NCBI GenBank assembly: GCA_033725935.1
Contig: MU867077.1
Span: 434,001-498,000, forward strand
From: Cladorrhinum sp. PSN259
Taxonomy: Eukaryota; Ascomycota; Sordariomycetes; Sordariales; Podosporaceae
Reading direction: 5' to 3'
DNA: 64,000 bases
The translations under genes were made by a program, and so were the position numbers. This document shows positions 44,736-57,780 of this stretch, piece after piece (within the stretch, counting starts at the first letter, position 1; the number at the start of each line of letters is the position of its first letter). Under the pieces are notes generated by a model. That model saw only the letters and a program-made list of their open reading frames with translations. It ran no database searches and was not told the DNA's origin.

Positions 44736-47700
44736 ATGTCATCAACGGACGGTAAACCGCCCCGTCCCGTTCCAAAGTTTGGATCCTTCAAGCCCAAGAC
44801 TACATCCACCCCCAACGCCGAATCACGGCCCACGGCGTCGGGTGAGGCAGCAGATGAAGCACGGGCACGACACCGACATCATTCGCATTCTGACAGAGAT
44901 GACCGTGACCGTCATCGCCATCGGGACCGTGGACGTGAGCATGAACAAAGCCGTCGCCGTCACAGTCGGGAGGATGAACGAGAACGGCACAGGGACAGGG
45001 ACAGACATCGCCATCGAGATGAAGACCGTGATCAGGGCCGGGGCGGGGAAAAATATCAGGAGCGGCCCAGAGAGCGAGGTAGAGACAGAGACAGAGAAAG
45101 AAAGAGTGACAGTGATCGCTATTCCTCGCGCTCGCTCACACTCAACACTTCTTCATCCAATCGCACCAAATCCTACAACGCAATCATTCCGAACAACCTC
45201 TTTACCATCGATACGAAAGGTGATCCATTAATTATTCGATATGGAGGCAACGATCGTTCCAAAATTCCAAGTTACTATCGGTCCGGTAGGGGTAAGATTC
45301 TCGGCTCACAGGGCCGTCTCATAATTCATCGAGACGGACCTAGGGATACTTTCTCACTCAGTTTCTCCCGTGAAGCTCTCGGCTCGGCCTTCCGTGACAA
45401 AACTCTTGTTGCGCAGGCTTGCCGCTGGAAAGCCAGGAGGATCAAGCCCCCTTCCTCCTCATCGGCTCAACCGGCCGCCTACCAAGAGGAGTTTATCCCT
45501 CTTGAACCCTCGAAAAAACGGAAACGAGGCCCAGAATCCCCCGATGCATCAGAAGACGAAACTCCGGATTACCGGTCGATCTACGGAAAGGTGAAGCCAG
45601 AATCTTATTCCTCCTCCTCAGACTCGGAGAACGAAAACGCAGATTCTGAAGAGATTGTCACAAAGGAACTATCAAACACTAGATCCCGCTCCGTAACACT
45701 CATCAAACACCTCCGCTCACAACCGACCGATTTTCCTTCTTGGCTTGATCTTATCTCTTTACAGGACGCGCTCTTTGCTGAAGATCATGGTCACCGTCCA
45801 CGAACCCCGGAAGAATGTAGAGCTCTGGCGGAACTCAAACTACATCTATACCAAGAGGCAATTTCTCATTGCTCTGAATCAGGAAAGGAGATGGACACTC
45901 TGTTGGAAGACCTGATGAAACTTGGCGTCAGCAAAGTATGGGACGACAGGACGGCGGTAAAGAAATGGGATCAACTTGGTCAGAACGATAAGCTCAGCTT
46001 TAATCTCTGGAAGACGAAGCTGAATTGGGAAATGGGACGGGTCGGGACTTGTACTTTTGATGGTGTGAAGGGTATGATGGTGGAAAGGTTGAAGAATCTT
46101 GTGAACATACTGAGAGAAGGCCAGGGACAGGACGAGGAACTGTGCACACAGATTGTGTATGTCTTTTTGAGACTGACAAGATTTTTACACGATACCGGGT
46201 ATGCCGAGTTGGCTGTGGCTGCGTGGCAGGCTATCCTAGAGGGAACTTTTCATCGGCCTGTCGAGGAAGAGGACCCAAAGGCGTTGTCGGCTTCAATCTC
46301 CGACTTCTGGGAGAGTGAAGTGCCACGAATGGGGGAGGAAGGAGCAAAGGGGTGGCGGCACTTTGTTGAGGCTGCTGAGATGGGGGATTTGCCCGAGATC
46401 AAGACAGATAAGCGGGTTGATGAGGTGCAACCTGGTGATGATGGATATAGGGCATGGGCTGCAGTGGAACAGCAGCGGATTGAAGCAGCACGCATGCCGG
46501 CTAGAACCCTTGATGAGGTCGCTGAGGATGATCCGTTTCGGGTTGTCATGTTTTCAGACATTGAGGACTTTCTGGTCTGGTTTCCTTCGAGCCTGCTGCC
46601 CGCGGTAAGGGCGCAGTTATTGGATGCCTTCTTGGTATTTTGTCGGCTTCCACCTGCTCAGATTTCGGGCGTGAAGGCGAATACTCTTTCGCATGACCCA
46701 TTTCTTACTGGGCGAGGACAGGCATTTCATGCTCAGGCGGACCTTGAAAGTCAGTTGGGGCTCGAACTTGAAATCTCAAAACAGCCACCGGAGTTTAGCC
46801 AGCAGGGTGGAAATTTGGCCATCTCACCAGACGTTCTCTTCTCCGGGAGTACGTGGTTCAAGTACCTCGACAAGTGGCCCAACACGCAAAAGCCAAGAGA
46901 CACCCAGGTTGACCTGTCCTGGGTTCTGGGCACGCTGAAGCAGTTAGTCCGCGTTTGTGGAGTTGAGGGCCTGGCAGAGTACTACCTTGCCATGGAATGG
47001 CACAACGCGGCTTCTGGGGCAAGGAAGGTAGCCAAGGCGCTGTTGAAGCAGTACAGTTCCAATCTGCGTCTGTATAATGCTTATGCTTTGATTGAGTTTG
47101 CAAACGGGAACGTCGAAGTATCACACAAAGTCCTCCAATCAGCAACAAGCTTGGAGTTGCCCAACAGCTGCAGCCAACTCCTCTACAACACCTGGGCATG
47201 GCTCCATCTTGAATCCTCGCAACTCGACCTCGCTCTCCTTCGTCTCTGCTCCTCAGTCGACAAATCTGCCACCACAGTCTCCCCAACACTCATCCTCAAA
47301 TCCCGTACTCACTTCTCAACCACCCGTGACTACTCCTTCTCCCTCCAGGACATCCCAAAGGCTACCCAACACGCTGAAAGCTTAATCCTCCTCGACTACC
47401 TCTCTCAACCCACCTCCTCCACCCAAGGAAACATAACCGCCGCCCTAACTACCCTCCCTCAGTCCCCAAACGAACTTCTCCTACAAACAGCCTCCCATCT
47501 CTTATACCATTACGCAACCTCCGGTCCCCACCGCCCCTCCTACATCCGCGAACAACTCCTGGCATTTCTATCCCACTTCCCATCTAACACCATCTTCCTC
47601 TCTCTGTTACAATGGTCAACATCCTCAATCTTCCAAATCAACGACCCCGTCCGACACGCCCTCTCCTCAATCTCCAGTCCTACCCCTTACGACAGACGAT

Positions 47701-48062
47701 TCGCAATAATGCACGAACTCCGCTCGGGAACAGCCCACTCCACAAAACTAGCCTTTGAATCCGCTCTGGAATCGTCATCATCGTCATCATCCGGTAGCGA
47801 CGTAGGTGTCTGGACCAGTTACATACGGTTCGCCATCTCCCAGATCCGTAAACAAAGCAGGGGGAAACAGAGGGAAAAGGAACGCTCCAAAGCAAAAGAA
47901 GTATTCTACAGGGCCGTGGCCGCCTGTCCCTGGGCAAAGGAAGTGTACATGGAAGGCTTTCATGAGGAGTTAGGTCTAAGCGGCGAGGAACTGAGGGCGG
48001 TGGTTGATACCATGGTCGGTAAAGGTTTGAGAATTTTTGTTGATCTGGATGGTGGCAGGTAG
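44736..48062 (+). CDS. NRDE2: NRDE2 / Nrl1 homologue (necessary for RNAi, DUF1740)
   Basis: An intronless frame of 1108 residues. The N-terminus (about 45-135) is an Arg/Asp/His-rich low-complexity tract. The conserved MTR4-binding-type segment follows: NNLFTIDTKGDPLIIRYGGN, then IPSYYRSGRGKILGSQGRL. The NRDE-2 domain and HAT-like helical repeats fill the rest (TDFPSWLDLISLQDALF, LWKTKLNWEMGRVGTCTFD, YLAMEWHNAASGARKVAKAL, VWTSYIRFAISQIRKQSR). In animals and S. pombe this protein binds the Mtr4/Mtl1 helicase, affecting nuclear exosome use, cryptic splicing, R-loops and nuclear RNA silencing. The start at 44736 follows AAAA and precedes PKFGSFKP, a conserved beginning. Confidence 0.92.
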   Translation: MSSTDGKPPRPVPKFGSFKPKTTSTPNAESRPTASGEAADEARARHRHHSHSDRDDRDRHRHRDRGREHEQSRRRHSREDERERHRDRDRHRHRDEDRDQGRGGEKYQERPRERGRDRDRERKSDSDRYSSRSLTLNTSSSNRTKSYNAIIPNNLFTIDTKGDPLIIRYGGNDRSKIPSYYRSGRGKILGSQGRLIIHRDGPRDTFSLSFSREALGSAFRDKTLVAQACRWKARRIKPPSSSSAQPAAYQEEFIPLEPSKKRKRGPESPDASEDETPDYRSIYGKVKPESYSSSSDSENENADSEEIVTKELSNTRSRSVTLIKHLRSQPTDFPSWLDLISLQDALFAEDHGHRPRTPEECRALAELKLHLYQEAISHCSESGKEMDTLLEDLMKLGVSKVWDDRTAVKKWDQLGQNDKLSFNLWKTKLNWEMGRVGTCTFDGVKGMMVERLKNLVNILREGQGQDEELCTQIVYVFLRLTRFLHDTGYAELAVAAWQAILEGTFHRPVEEEDPKALSASISDFWESEVPRMGEEGAKGWRHFVEAAEMGDLPEIKTDKRVDEVQPGDDGYRAWAAVEQQRIEAARMPARTLDEVAEDDPFRVVMFSDIEDFLVWFPSSLLPAVRAQLLDAFLVFCRLPPAQISGVKANTLSHDPFLTGRGQAFHAQADLESQLGLELEISKQPPEFSQQGGNLAISPDVLFSGSTWFKYLDKWPNTQKPRDTQVDLSWVLGTLKQLVRVCGVEGLAEYYLAMEWHNAASGARKVAKALLKQYSSNLRLYNAYALIEFANGNVEVSHKVLQSATSLELPNSCSQLLYNTWAWLHLESSQLDLALLRLCSSVDKSATTVSPTLILKSRTHFSTTRDYSFSLQDIPKATQHAESLILLDYLSQPTSSTQGNITAALTTLPQSPNELLLQTASHLLYHYATSGPHRPSYIREQLLAFLSHFPSNTIFLSLLQWSTSSIFQINDPVRHALSSISSPTPYDRRFAIMHELRSGTAHSTKLAFESALESSSSSSSGSDVGVWTSYIRFAISQIRKQSRGKQREKERSKAKEVFYRAVAACPWAKEVYMEGFHEELGLSGEELRAVVDTMVGKGLRIFVDLDGGR

Positions 48063-48649
48063 TCTAGGCATGTGCAGTATCGCTCATTGACAAGAGATTG
48101 AGAAATGATGTGTATAATGTATGTATCTTGCCAGTACCACTTCTTATACCCAAACACTTAGATAGTATGGAATGTAAATTGTCGAATGCCCCTTTTCGCT
48201 TACTTTCTATTAAAAAAAAAAAAACTACTAAAACAAACAGGTATGTATCGATGATGCCTGTACACCTTTGCTCCTCTTAGTCTGTCCTTGTTGTTGTGCA
48301 TGTACCATGCCATTGCTCAAGACCATCCCCCTTGCTGGGAACTCACCTGAGCTTATTGAACAAAATAATGTCGTGTTCACTGCACGATCCCCATCAGGTC
48401 AGATTCTCAATCCACTCACTGTCTCATGATCTACTCCACATCCCCTTTAAATCACCTTACACAACTTACGGTACCACTCAAGTGATCAACTGATGATATA
48501 AACATGCAGATGCGGGATTTAATTTTACTATGTGTAGCATTGATTGTGAGTATCTGTAGACACAGTTCAACCACGACTAATCTGAAGACCTCAATCCTCC
48601 AACCTAAACGGACGGATGTTTGCATATCACATTCCTATCCCAACTCCAA
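48063..48649. other. Intergenic between convergent NRDE2 and aspartyl aminopeptidase
   Basis: About 590 bp of 3' flanks, with an A12 run at 48211-48222. No gene seen. Confidence 0.5.
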
Positions 48650-50158
48650 TCAATCAATCAGAATCTTGCTCTCCAACTCTCCAAACCCACTCAAGAATCC
48701 CGAGAACAACTTGATTGCATGCTCAACATCATGCGAACCACCTGTCTCCCGAATACTATGCATGCTCAGCTGGGGGTTGCCCAGATCCAGGGTTCTCACA
48801 CCAAGTTTGGCACTCAGCATGGGACCAATCGTGCTTCCACAGGGGGAATCGTTCTTGACCACAAACAACTGTAACGGCGCACCGACACGGCGAGCGCATT
48901 CTTGCACCAGCACAATGCCCGGCGAGTTGGTCGAATAACGCTGGTTAGCATTGATCTTGATCACAGTGCCCTTGTTTATGGCCGGCTGGTGGTTCCGCTC
49001 GTACTTGGCCGCGTAGTTGGGATGGACCGCATGCGCCATATCCGCAGAAACTAGGAAGGATGTGCTTAGGGTCTGTTCAAATGCTGTGGAAGCAGCCAAC
49101 TCTTCGGCTGATGCATCTCCAGAGACTCCTGGGAGGACAGAAAGCCTGCGCAAGATTGCGGGGAGCATGTTTGAGTCGGCACCGTGAGCGGAGAGAGAAC
49201 CGACCTCCTCGTGGTCGAAGCATGCAATGAGACGGATTGAGGTGTCATCATCGAGTGGCGCGGAGTTGACGGATTCGATCAGTGCCTTGATACTGCAAAA
49301 TGTCATGTTGAGGTTGTCCAGACGGGCAGAGAGAATGAATTCATCGTTGATGCCTCCCAGCACGGACTTCTGCGTATCATAGAGGATAAGTTCAAAGTCA
49401 ACGATCTTCGAGACCTCAACGCCGGCTTGCTCAGCAACGAGGGAAAGGAAAGCAGGATGATGACGCTCCGTAATAGCCTTGAGGGGTTGGTAGTCACCTT
49501 CGCCCTCTCCCTGGGTTTCCTCTGCCGTCTTGTTCAGCTCGGCCTCAGCCAACCCAGCAATAGGAAGCATCTCATCCTCTTTATTGGGGTCAAAGTTGGT
49601 TTGGCGGTGCAGATGGATCGCCAGGTGAGGAACTCTGAGAATCGGCTTGTCGACCTTGACCAGCTTCTGGACGAACCCGTCGCCTTCCTTGACAAGCACG
49701 CGGCCGGCAACGCTCAAGTCCCGGTCGAACCAGCTGTGCCAGATGCCGCCGCCATAGGTCTCAACGCCGACCTGCAGATAGCCGTTTGCGGTCCGCTTGC
49801 TCACTGGCTTGACACGCAGACAAGGCGAATCCGTGTGGGCGCCGATCATGCCGATCGGATTGCCCGCCTTCCAAGCCCCGCCGACGGCGAATGCCACGAC
49901 CGAGGAACTGTTCCGCGTCAGGTAGTATTTGCCGCCTGGCTTGACCGACGCGGACCAGTTATCCCGCTCTCTGATCTTGGTGAAGCCTGCATCCTCGAAG
50001 AGGGAAGCAGCATTGGCAACGGCATGGTAAGCTATGTGGGCGATACTGTCAGTAATGCTATTTCATGCAGAGGATAATCTGTAAGTTTGCTGCATACGGG
50101 TGGGCGAGGCATTCACAAAGTCGAGAAACTCGAACGCGCTCTTCGGAGGGGGGGCCAT
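48650..50158 (-). CDS. APE4: Aspartyl aminopeptidase (M18; DNPEP/Ape4-like)
   Basis: Two exons, 50098-50158 and 48650-50031, with a 66-nt intron (GTATGC, branch TACTGAC, TAG), give 480 residues. The joint yields NASPTPYHAVANAASLFEDA, the family N-terminus. The protein is a dodecameric zinc exopeptidase that removes N-terminal Asp/Glu. Motifs visible are: first metal histidine GAHTDSPCLRV; GGGIWHSWFDRDL; bridging aspartate SARLDNLNM; catalytic and metal glutamates CFDHEEVGSLSAHGADS; SADMAHAVHPNY; NDSPCGSTIGP; and last metal histidine GNPQLSMHSIRETGG. The ATG at 50158 gives the usual cytosolic form. The frame stays open upstream to ATGs at 50398 and 50461 and could encode a basic presequence, so a longer organellar isoform is possible. 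Confidence 0.95.
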
Positions 50159-52536
50159 CCTTGCGACGGCCGGGTTCTTCGTAGATGCGGATCGGGAGGG
50201 AAGGGAAGTTGTTGACGAATAGTAGAGTTGGGTCACGCGAGCAACGAGTGACACAGACAAGTGGGAGTTGCTGAGAAGGACGTTCTTGTTTGATGAAAGT
50301 AAACAACAAGAAACCGATAGGATGGTTTGACTTGTCCTCGGTGTCGTGGTTATTATGGAGTGCACCGTCAATGCGGATTTACGTAGTATCGGGATCATGA
50401 ATGAGAGGGGAGAGCAAACAGAAGAGACCAGAGGGCAAATTACTTCTCCTCTGTCTCCCACGCAGTCCTTTTGATTTTATAAAACTTTACGCAACAACAC
50501 TCTTTCCATCCCACCTCAGCCAGTTTCCAATCCCTCAGCGCTTTCCTTCAGCGGGGTAAATTGGTTTTAGCTCGCATCCCAACTTGCTTCTTTCAGTTCG
50601 CTTTTTGCGGGTGGAAACCACACTGGGAAGCAGGGGGCACTAGTGTAATGGAATGGATCTTGTTGGTCCACTTGTTGTTGGGCATCCGAAGGCATGTGGG
50701 TCCCGCACCCGATCCACCCAAGCAGTTTCCTTTCATGGAATAGACTTGCCATATTATTGTATTGTGAACAGCTGTTTTGGCACATCTGTAGCACCAAACA
50801 GAGCCACGAGGTTGGTTGGTCTTAATTAGGAACATTCATTTGATTCATGTTGTGTCCAAGGGTCGGCATCAGGTCTTTGGAACACTGAACTAGACTCCCA
50901 AGCAGGGCCAAAAGAAGGTTATCGGTTATCAATTGGGTAGACGATCTACCCAATCAGAATACAATCAATCCAAACTGACAGCTGCGGATGGGAATACCCC
51001 ACTTGCCTACCTTGTGCGTACTGTAGACGCAACGGCAACGCGGCAACTACCGGGAAGCCGGGGGAGGATTTGTCCAAAAATTGGAAACGAGAGGGAGCTG
51101 GAGCCAATCCCACAATAATTCCCGTTCCTTTTTGTTTGCTGGCATCAACGAGGGACAATGTCGGGCCAGGCAAAATAAACAAAAATGGGGAAATAATTGT
51201 ACATACAAGCATCATGGCATATCAAGTACGCTTGACATTTCGTTTACTCCCACGAGCAACCAGCTCATTTTATGTGCACTCCTCACCCCGCGGTGTGTGT
51301 GCGGGGTTAAAACCATGCGGTTGTGTGTTGTCGTCACACCTGTAGCATAATTCCATCACAACAACTCACTAACTCACCGAAGCAAAACCTTGCCGCCCAG
51401 TTTCTCGGTCGCCTTATGGTCTCAAAAAGGCTCAGGTAGATCGACCTCATGCCTCGCTGTCCGATTGACATAGATACCCCACGACCTATCACGAAACCAG
51501 TCAGCCTCACACCTTCTCTCCCCATAAAATGGGATGCTCAATCTACAAGCCTGTCGATCATTGGCTCACTGTCACCTGTGCTCATATGGCCTGCATAGGT
51601 TCGTCTTCGGTGTTTCCGATCTTGACTTACTGAGTGATGACAGACAAGTGTATGGTAGGCGCTGGTAGTGGCCGTAGAGGCTGCGATCGCCGACCATTTC
51701 CCACCGCACTGTGTAGGGCTGTCAGCTTCTCGAACCTCACAAGATTGCTAACATACTGCCCGACGATTGAACTACGGGAGGCCCCAGGCTCTCAATCCCT
51801 CCTCAGGCTGATGGAATAGGCTACCATACACGAAAGAACGCAAATTCTTTGCAGAATGTATAAGCCCCCTTTTCCGAAGCCAGTGGCTGGACTATGTGGC
51901 TCTCGGTATTGGGCCAGTGTATGGTAGTCTGTCACACCCCATATCACTCGCCAGGCAGAAATGGTGCACCTGAAAGGCTTATTTCTCAAAGTCCCATACG
52001 GTGGAGGAGTTGCCCATGATTGGGCTAAAACTGACGAGTAAATTTGCAGCGCTGGTTGGGCTAGATAGGACATTCAAATATTTTCCCTGCATCGTATCTT
52101 GCTCTCAGGCCTTGACGTCAGGCGGCGGTGTTGTTTGGTGTCGTTCTTAAAATTAGGGTGAGTTGATTCAGTTCGTTGCTTACTGTTCAAGAAAAAAGAC
52201 AAACCATGAAAGTGCCTGGGGCCGAAAGAGTCGTTGTCGGTCTGTCAGCCCCATTGAGGGTCGAATGAGCACAAAGAGGCAAACATGCAGATTCAGGAGC
52301 AGCCGTTGCGGATTTTGATTGTAGAATCCTGTGTTCTGGTACGTAATTACAGGCTGGGGTGTGATCTATATCTTCTCCCTTGAGTCCAAATGCTACTGTG
52401 CCATAAGCGGCCAACATCAATGACAGAACTGAGAAAGTTGCGAGGCTGTATTTATGATCTCTGTGTTTGTTGAAGTTACACAATCGGACCCAGCACAACG
52501 CAAGTTTGCCCATGCAGGCAGTGATGATGGTGGTGC

Positions 52537-52538
<2 letters not shown>

Positions 52539-52567
<29 letters not shown>
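52539..52567 (+). repeat. Poly-T tract, 29 nt
   Basis: Twenty-nine uninterrupted T residues, the longest homopolymer in the window. On the minus strand it is A29, which could be a nucleosome-excluding tract or the trace of a retroposed poly-A tail. No target-site duplication is obvious. Confidence 0.9.
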
Positions 52568-55500
52568 GGAATATCGCTGCCTCGTAGGGGGCTTTTCACC
52601 TGTAGTTCGTGATTATAATTGATTCCCCAAATGAGAGGAGAGGAAAATGCTAATAGTACCTGACCTGTTGGCTTTGTAAAGTTGGGAGTGCTGGAAAAGC
52701 CAAGTCAGGGGTAGGGTTACGGTGCGCCGCAAATCCAGCTCCAGGTTCAGGTTCAGGCTTCATGACGGGCGTGACCAAGGTCACAGTTGGTGTGGCTCTT
52801 CCCGGCGTGTCTCCATTCCTCATGTGCGTTCTCTTAAAGGTTCACAAGGGCGACTACCTCACTTTCTAGTGGGAAATTAACTGGTGATCTGAAAGCCAAA
52901 GCTATTTTTATGACGGATGCTTTTTTACGCTATTGAGAATTCCGTGATAAATGCTCGTGGGTGGTCCAACATAATTTATGAGCAGCAGCAGCATCACCTC
53001 ATCCCAGCTTGTCGCACTCTCTCCATGTACCCTCGAAGTACCTGAAGGAAACGAAGGGAGTGGGTCGACAAACCCTGCCTTTCGCGTGGCTTTTATGTTA
53101 CGCAACAAATCAACGCCCAGCACTCGACCCACTTGACAAGCTGAAGCAGAATGGTGGGGAGGGGGTGTGCGGTGTGTTGCCTCTCTCACTTCAGGTGTGC
53201 AGGAGGAACAAATGGATGGATTGGAATTAAAGTTGACCTGCTTCTCGTGTGATGGGTAGGTGGTGTGCTTCTGCAACAGATGCGGACCATTCTGCTGTAT
53301 CACGGAATACGGTAAGAAGGCGAGGAAAGGCATGAGACGGTACATGGTGATGAGGATTGGTCGCAGGTTTCCCTTGCTGGGACAGCAGGACACTGGCAGC
53401 TGAGCAAGGGGTTTAATCTCGTCTGTCTAGCCTTTGAAGGGAAGGTGCCCGTTTTTTTTTCTAACTTATACTAAAAAAAAATCGATCGGCCAAAGTTAGC
53501 GATCGATCCCGCCGTCCGTCTTTTTCCCGTTCTCCCATACCTTGCGGTCCCCTGCCCCGGTTCATTATCGGCGATTTCTTTTTTGTTGTTTCCTTAATGG
53601 CATCTTTTGTTACCAGGTAGCATGGATCATGAGCAGGGCTCAAAAGCCTAAGTCAACGCCTCGAATGCTAATCGATGGGATGGCGTGGATGGTCTCAGGG
53701 ATCTAGGCAAGAATTGGAAAGGGCAAAGAAGAAAGCATGGGTGTGGGGGAGATTTCTTGGGATGGATGGGGGTGGATTTGTATTTGGCCCAAGCATTTTC
53801 TGAGTGCACGAATTTCCTTGCTGGTGATCCCTGCGCAAGCGAACAACCACCCATGGTAACCCGGTGCCGATCAGACTGGGCCGCTGTGTCAAAAGCCCAG
53901 CAACCCTGATGGTGAGGGGACAGGAGAAGAAAGCATTTGTTCTTGAATAGAGATTAATGATTTGTTGTGGTCGCGACCAATGTTGGGGCACACAGGTCGG
54001 TCGGACCACGAATCGAGGTTATGACTTTTGATTCCTTCCTTCACTTTGTTGTTTGATGCAGGGCTCAGCTCAGTTCCTCGGTCGCCAGTCGCCAGCCTCC
54101 CTGAGGTAACGGAGGAACAAGACGGGAATTTCGATGGCTGATCTGGTCAACCTTACACCAAGTTCACAGTCCCACGTCTCCCTCATCCTGGGTGCGCGTG
54201 TGTGTGTGCTGTCCAGGTCCCGTGTGGGAGTATAGGTGCCTATATTCTGGGATGCTTGAGGTATGATGTGCAACGTGACCCAGAGCCAAAACACACCACG
54301 TTGTTCCTCTTGCGAGCCGTTACGTCTTTTGGGACATGTATGCACGCAAATAAGTAAAGAGGTATTGTTTGTTTGCCCGCCTTCAACATGCTGACCCTCG
54401 TTTGACTGTCTTATTTTTTCAAGTTCCTATTTCATTGATATGACAGGTGACAGCGTTTGGCATTCGGCACGCCTACAAATCCACACCCACATAGGTACTC
54501 GAATGAGACGAGCGGCACAGGATAAGTGGCGTTTTCGGTGCGTTGCCTCAGACAGACAGAGTACTGCGGCGTTGAAGAAAGACGGCCGGGTCTCTTCCAG
54601 TTCCTTCCCTGTTGTTTCGGAGGCAGAGAGTTGATTGGCAAAAAAAAAACCATTAAAAAAATTGGCGACTTGATGAACTCTCCTGACTTTGAATACTTGG
54701 GATTGGGAGTACGTTAGTGAACCCTTATTGCCGATGATTCGGAGATCATCCCCTGCTCCTCTTCGTTCACTGGCTGGATAGTTCCGAAGTCCGCTCCAAC
54801 AAGGAAATGCGGGATCATCACGGACAGCTATTGACGATGTGAGACTTGCGATGGGAGGTTCTGTTCTGTAAACAGTTTAGGGGCTGTCAACATGGCCTTC
54901 ATTGATGTTGATGTCTCTGTGACAAGAAAAATGAGCGATATGGGCTGAAGATCAAAACCAAGAAAACCTAGACCAAAGGCGTCAGATTGCAACGATGATG
55001 AAGTCGGTGTGAGCCGACGAAGCAGATGCAGATGTTGACACATGACTTTTAGGATGAGGGGGCCAACCATCCGCACCATGCTTTTGGCATCCTTTTCTCC
55101 TGCAGAGTAATTTATTCGTTCTATTTACCCCTACTTTCGTTCCCCCCTCGAGTTTTCAGATAAAACTCGAACAATGGGCCTCGTAGGCTAAATCCAATTC
55201 GAAAAGAGAACCTGTAACATGCATTCAAAAAGGGCGCGAATGACGCGCAATCACATAACTACATACCAAGATATCTATCTCATACTAGACGTCAATAATG
55301 TAAACAGCCAACCCAGGTCCTGAAAACTGGGGATTGAAAATGTGAAGCGGAACTTGGTCCGTTTGCCAATTCCGAAGCTGGATACTGGAGCTTGCTGCTA
55401 AACCGTCCCCTTGCTTCAAGACATGCGTACGGGGAAGAGGAGGTGGGATGTTCAATGTCCACAAACTGCTGCAGCTGCATGTCTGATGGGCGAGACACTT

Positions 55501-57780
55501 CTGTTGAATGGGTCAGAATGCCTTCCAGTATGGGAGCGCGTTGCAGACAGCGGGGCGAGGACGCAAACTGGACCTACCAGTGCTCCCGCACCGGAGAACG
55601 GCCATGTCGCTGATCCCGCCCACTTCCCCGCCTTTCTTTTAGGGCTACATGTCCATACTTGGGCTATCGCCAACTTGCTTGTGCATACAACCAAATGCGA
55701 CATGTCTGGATGGGCAGTTTAAAAAGCTGTGAAGTACTGTATTAAGGATTTAGTGTAGCAGAGGGGAGAATACATACGGAACAGGAATAGGACGATGGGG
55801 CAGGGGCAGAAAGGTTAGGGAGGTTCAACTCCTAGGCTGGCACTGTCCACCCTCAAGTTTTGCGTAGGGTTTCTCAATGGCTCGGCATGCTTCCTAGGGT
55901 CAAAAAGGGTGCGCAAGGCCAAGTCGTCTCGTGCACCGTACTTTGTTCCCTAGGTGAGAACAGAGGGCTAAAATTGCCTGAAGAAGAGATACCGTAGATG
56001 CCTTTCTCAGTGATCAAGCATAACGACGGCAGTCTCGTGCACACAGAGTTAACTTTGCACCTCGAGATTGGCCAGCTAGGCGTCCTGGTTTCTTTTCGTT
56101 TTTGGGCGCCGTTGAGAACAAGGGTTGGTGGCTTCCCTTGTCCAACCCATGAAGGTGCGTCCGCCTGCCACTTTGACACCACTCTGGGTATCCATCCATC
56201 CACCCATTTATCCACTGATCCGTTCTTGAAGATAGGACATAGCTGTGGCTGATTTCATGAACGTGATGTGATGTGATGCCATGCGATGCTATATATTGTG
56301 CGAGCAACGGCCATCAGATAGTGTTGCTGTCAGTGGCTTTTGGTTTTGAGAAGGAAGATGCAGCTTGCATCTGAAATCGCAACAATGGTCCTGTTCCTCC
56401 GCCCCACATCCGACAGGGTATGTGTCGTGGATCCCTCCCTATCAAGCTCTGGGGGAGACTGCAAGCAAAAGTGTAAGCTGCCCAAGTGATTAGACTAGAG
56501 CTTCCATGAGGCTGGGCGCCCTACCAATGCCAGTCCTCAAGCTCATTGTCTCTAGGCGTGGTCGGCAGTAGACGGGCTCAGAGTTTTTGATCCTGTCCCG
56601 CATATACCAGGTACCTCTTGGGTACATGGGAGACAGGACGGAAGGGTTGATTTTCGAATTGGGAAGCTTGCAGCCTGCTTGGGAGTTGAGGCGCACAGAC
56701 CATCGTCAAGCTTTTGTGGTTTCTGGTGGGTACCCGCCTCATGTTGCTGGGGGGCCAATGTCCCCACCGCCCACCTCCCCCTCTCTGCAACTCTCGCACG
56801 AGGATGTGAGACAGTTTGATGGGCCAAACTCGACTCAACCAAGCTCGAGTCTTCAAGATCATGGCACGGCGACACGGATGGCTTTGTATGTATATATCTG
56901 TGTGCAGATTGTAGTCTATATCTACCTTTATCTCACCGTAGGTAAAGAAGGGGAGTCTGTTCAGGAAGCCGAAACGGGCTTGGTCGGCAAGTGGGCGCCA
57001 GAGGCTGAGCAAGGGGTATCCTGGTTATGAACCCTGGCTTTCTGTTGACGGAGTCGGTCGGGCAAGGGACGAGAAGTGAGCGATTGACTCTCCCACTCAC
57101 CTCCCACCTTCTCACCGTTAGGCTTCGAGTTATTTACTTTCACCCGTTCGTCCCAGGGCAACAGGATCCGGCTGTGCTCCGGATTGTGGTGAGAGTGAGG
57201 GTGGACAAAAGAACATGGGGATGCGCCGGCAACTTGGATCTAAGCCAAGCTGCCCTGCTTTCTACATAACTCGGAAGCGGGACCAAGTCCCTGTCACATG
57301 AGGATAGCTGCGATCCCATCAACGAGTGCGCCCAACGGTTCTGCTATGGAGGTGAAAACGTAGGGCTGTGATGGGGAGTCCTTGGGAAGAGCAACAACAA
57401 TCAGGGCGGCCTGGGCGGGCAGACAGAATCACACCCAGATCCGGGCCCATTGGGCAATGGTTGGTCGCTCAGACTCATTTGGAACCCCGTTTCCTGCCCC
57501 CATCGCCGAGAGTGATGGCGATACTGGAGGAGAGAGAATACGATGCCTTAACGATAGTGTAAGAAATGTGTGTCTCCATGTTTCTAGGTCCCCAACGTTC
57601 CCCACGGCTGGCGGCTGGTGGCCATCATCTGGAAATCCCCTAAGCCTCGATTCTGATCTTTGCTCTCTGTTCTTTCTTTTCGATCTTGCTTTCTTGCTGC
57701 TCTTGTTCTCTGGGGCCCGGTCGCTCAGGTTGAGTTGAGCAGGGGGGTGTCCTGGACCCTCACCAAAACCCCCGTCAGAA

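Noticed and set aside
52187..52513. 108-codon minus-strand frame with a hydrophobic segment in the 9 kb desert
   Set aside because: Short, hydrophobic stretch by chance; no flanking exon restores a family pattern.
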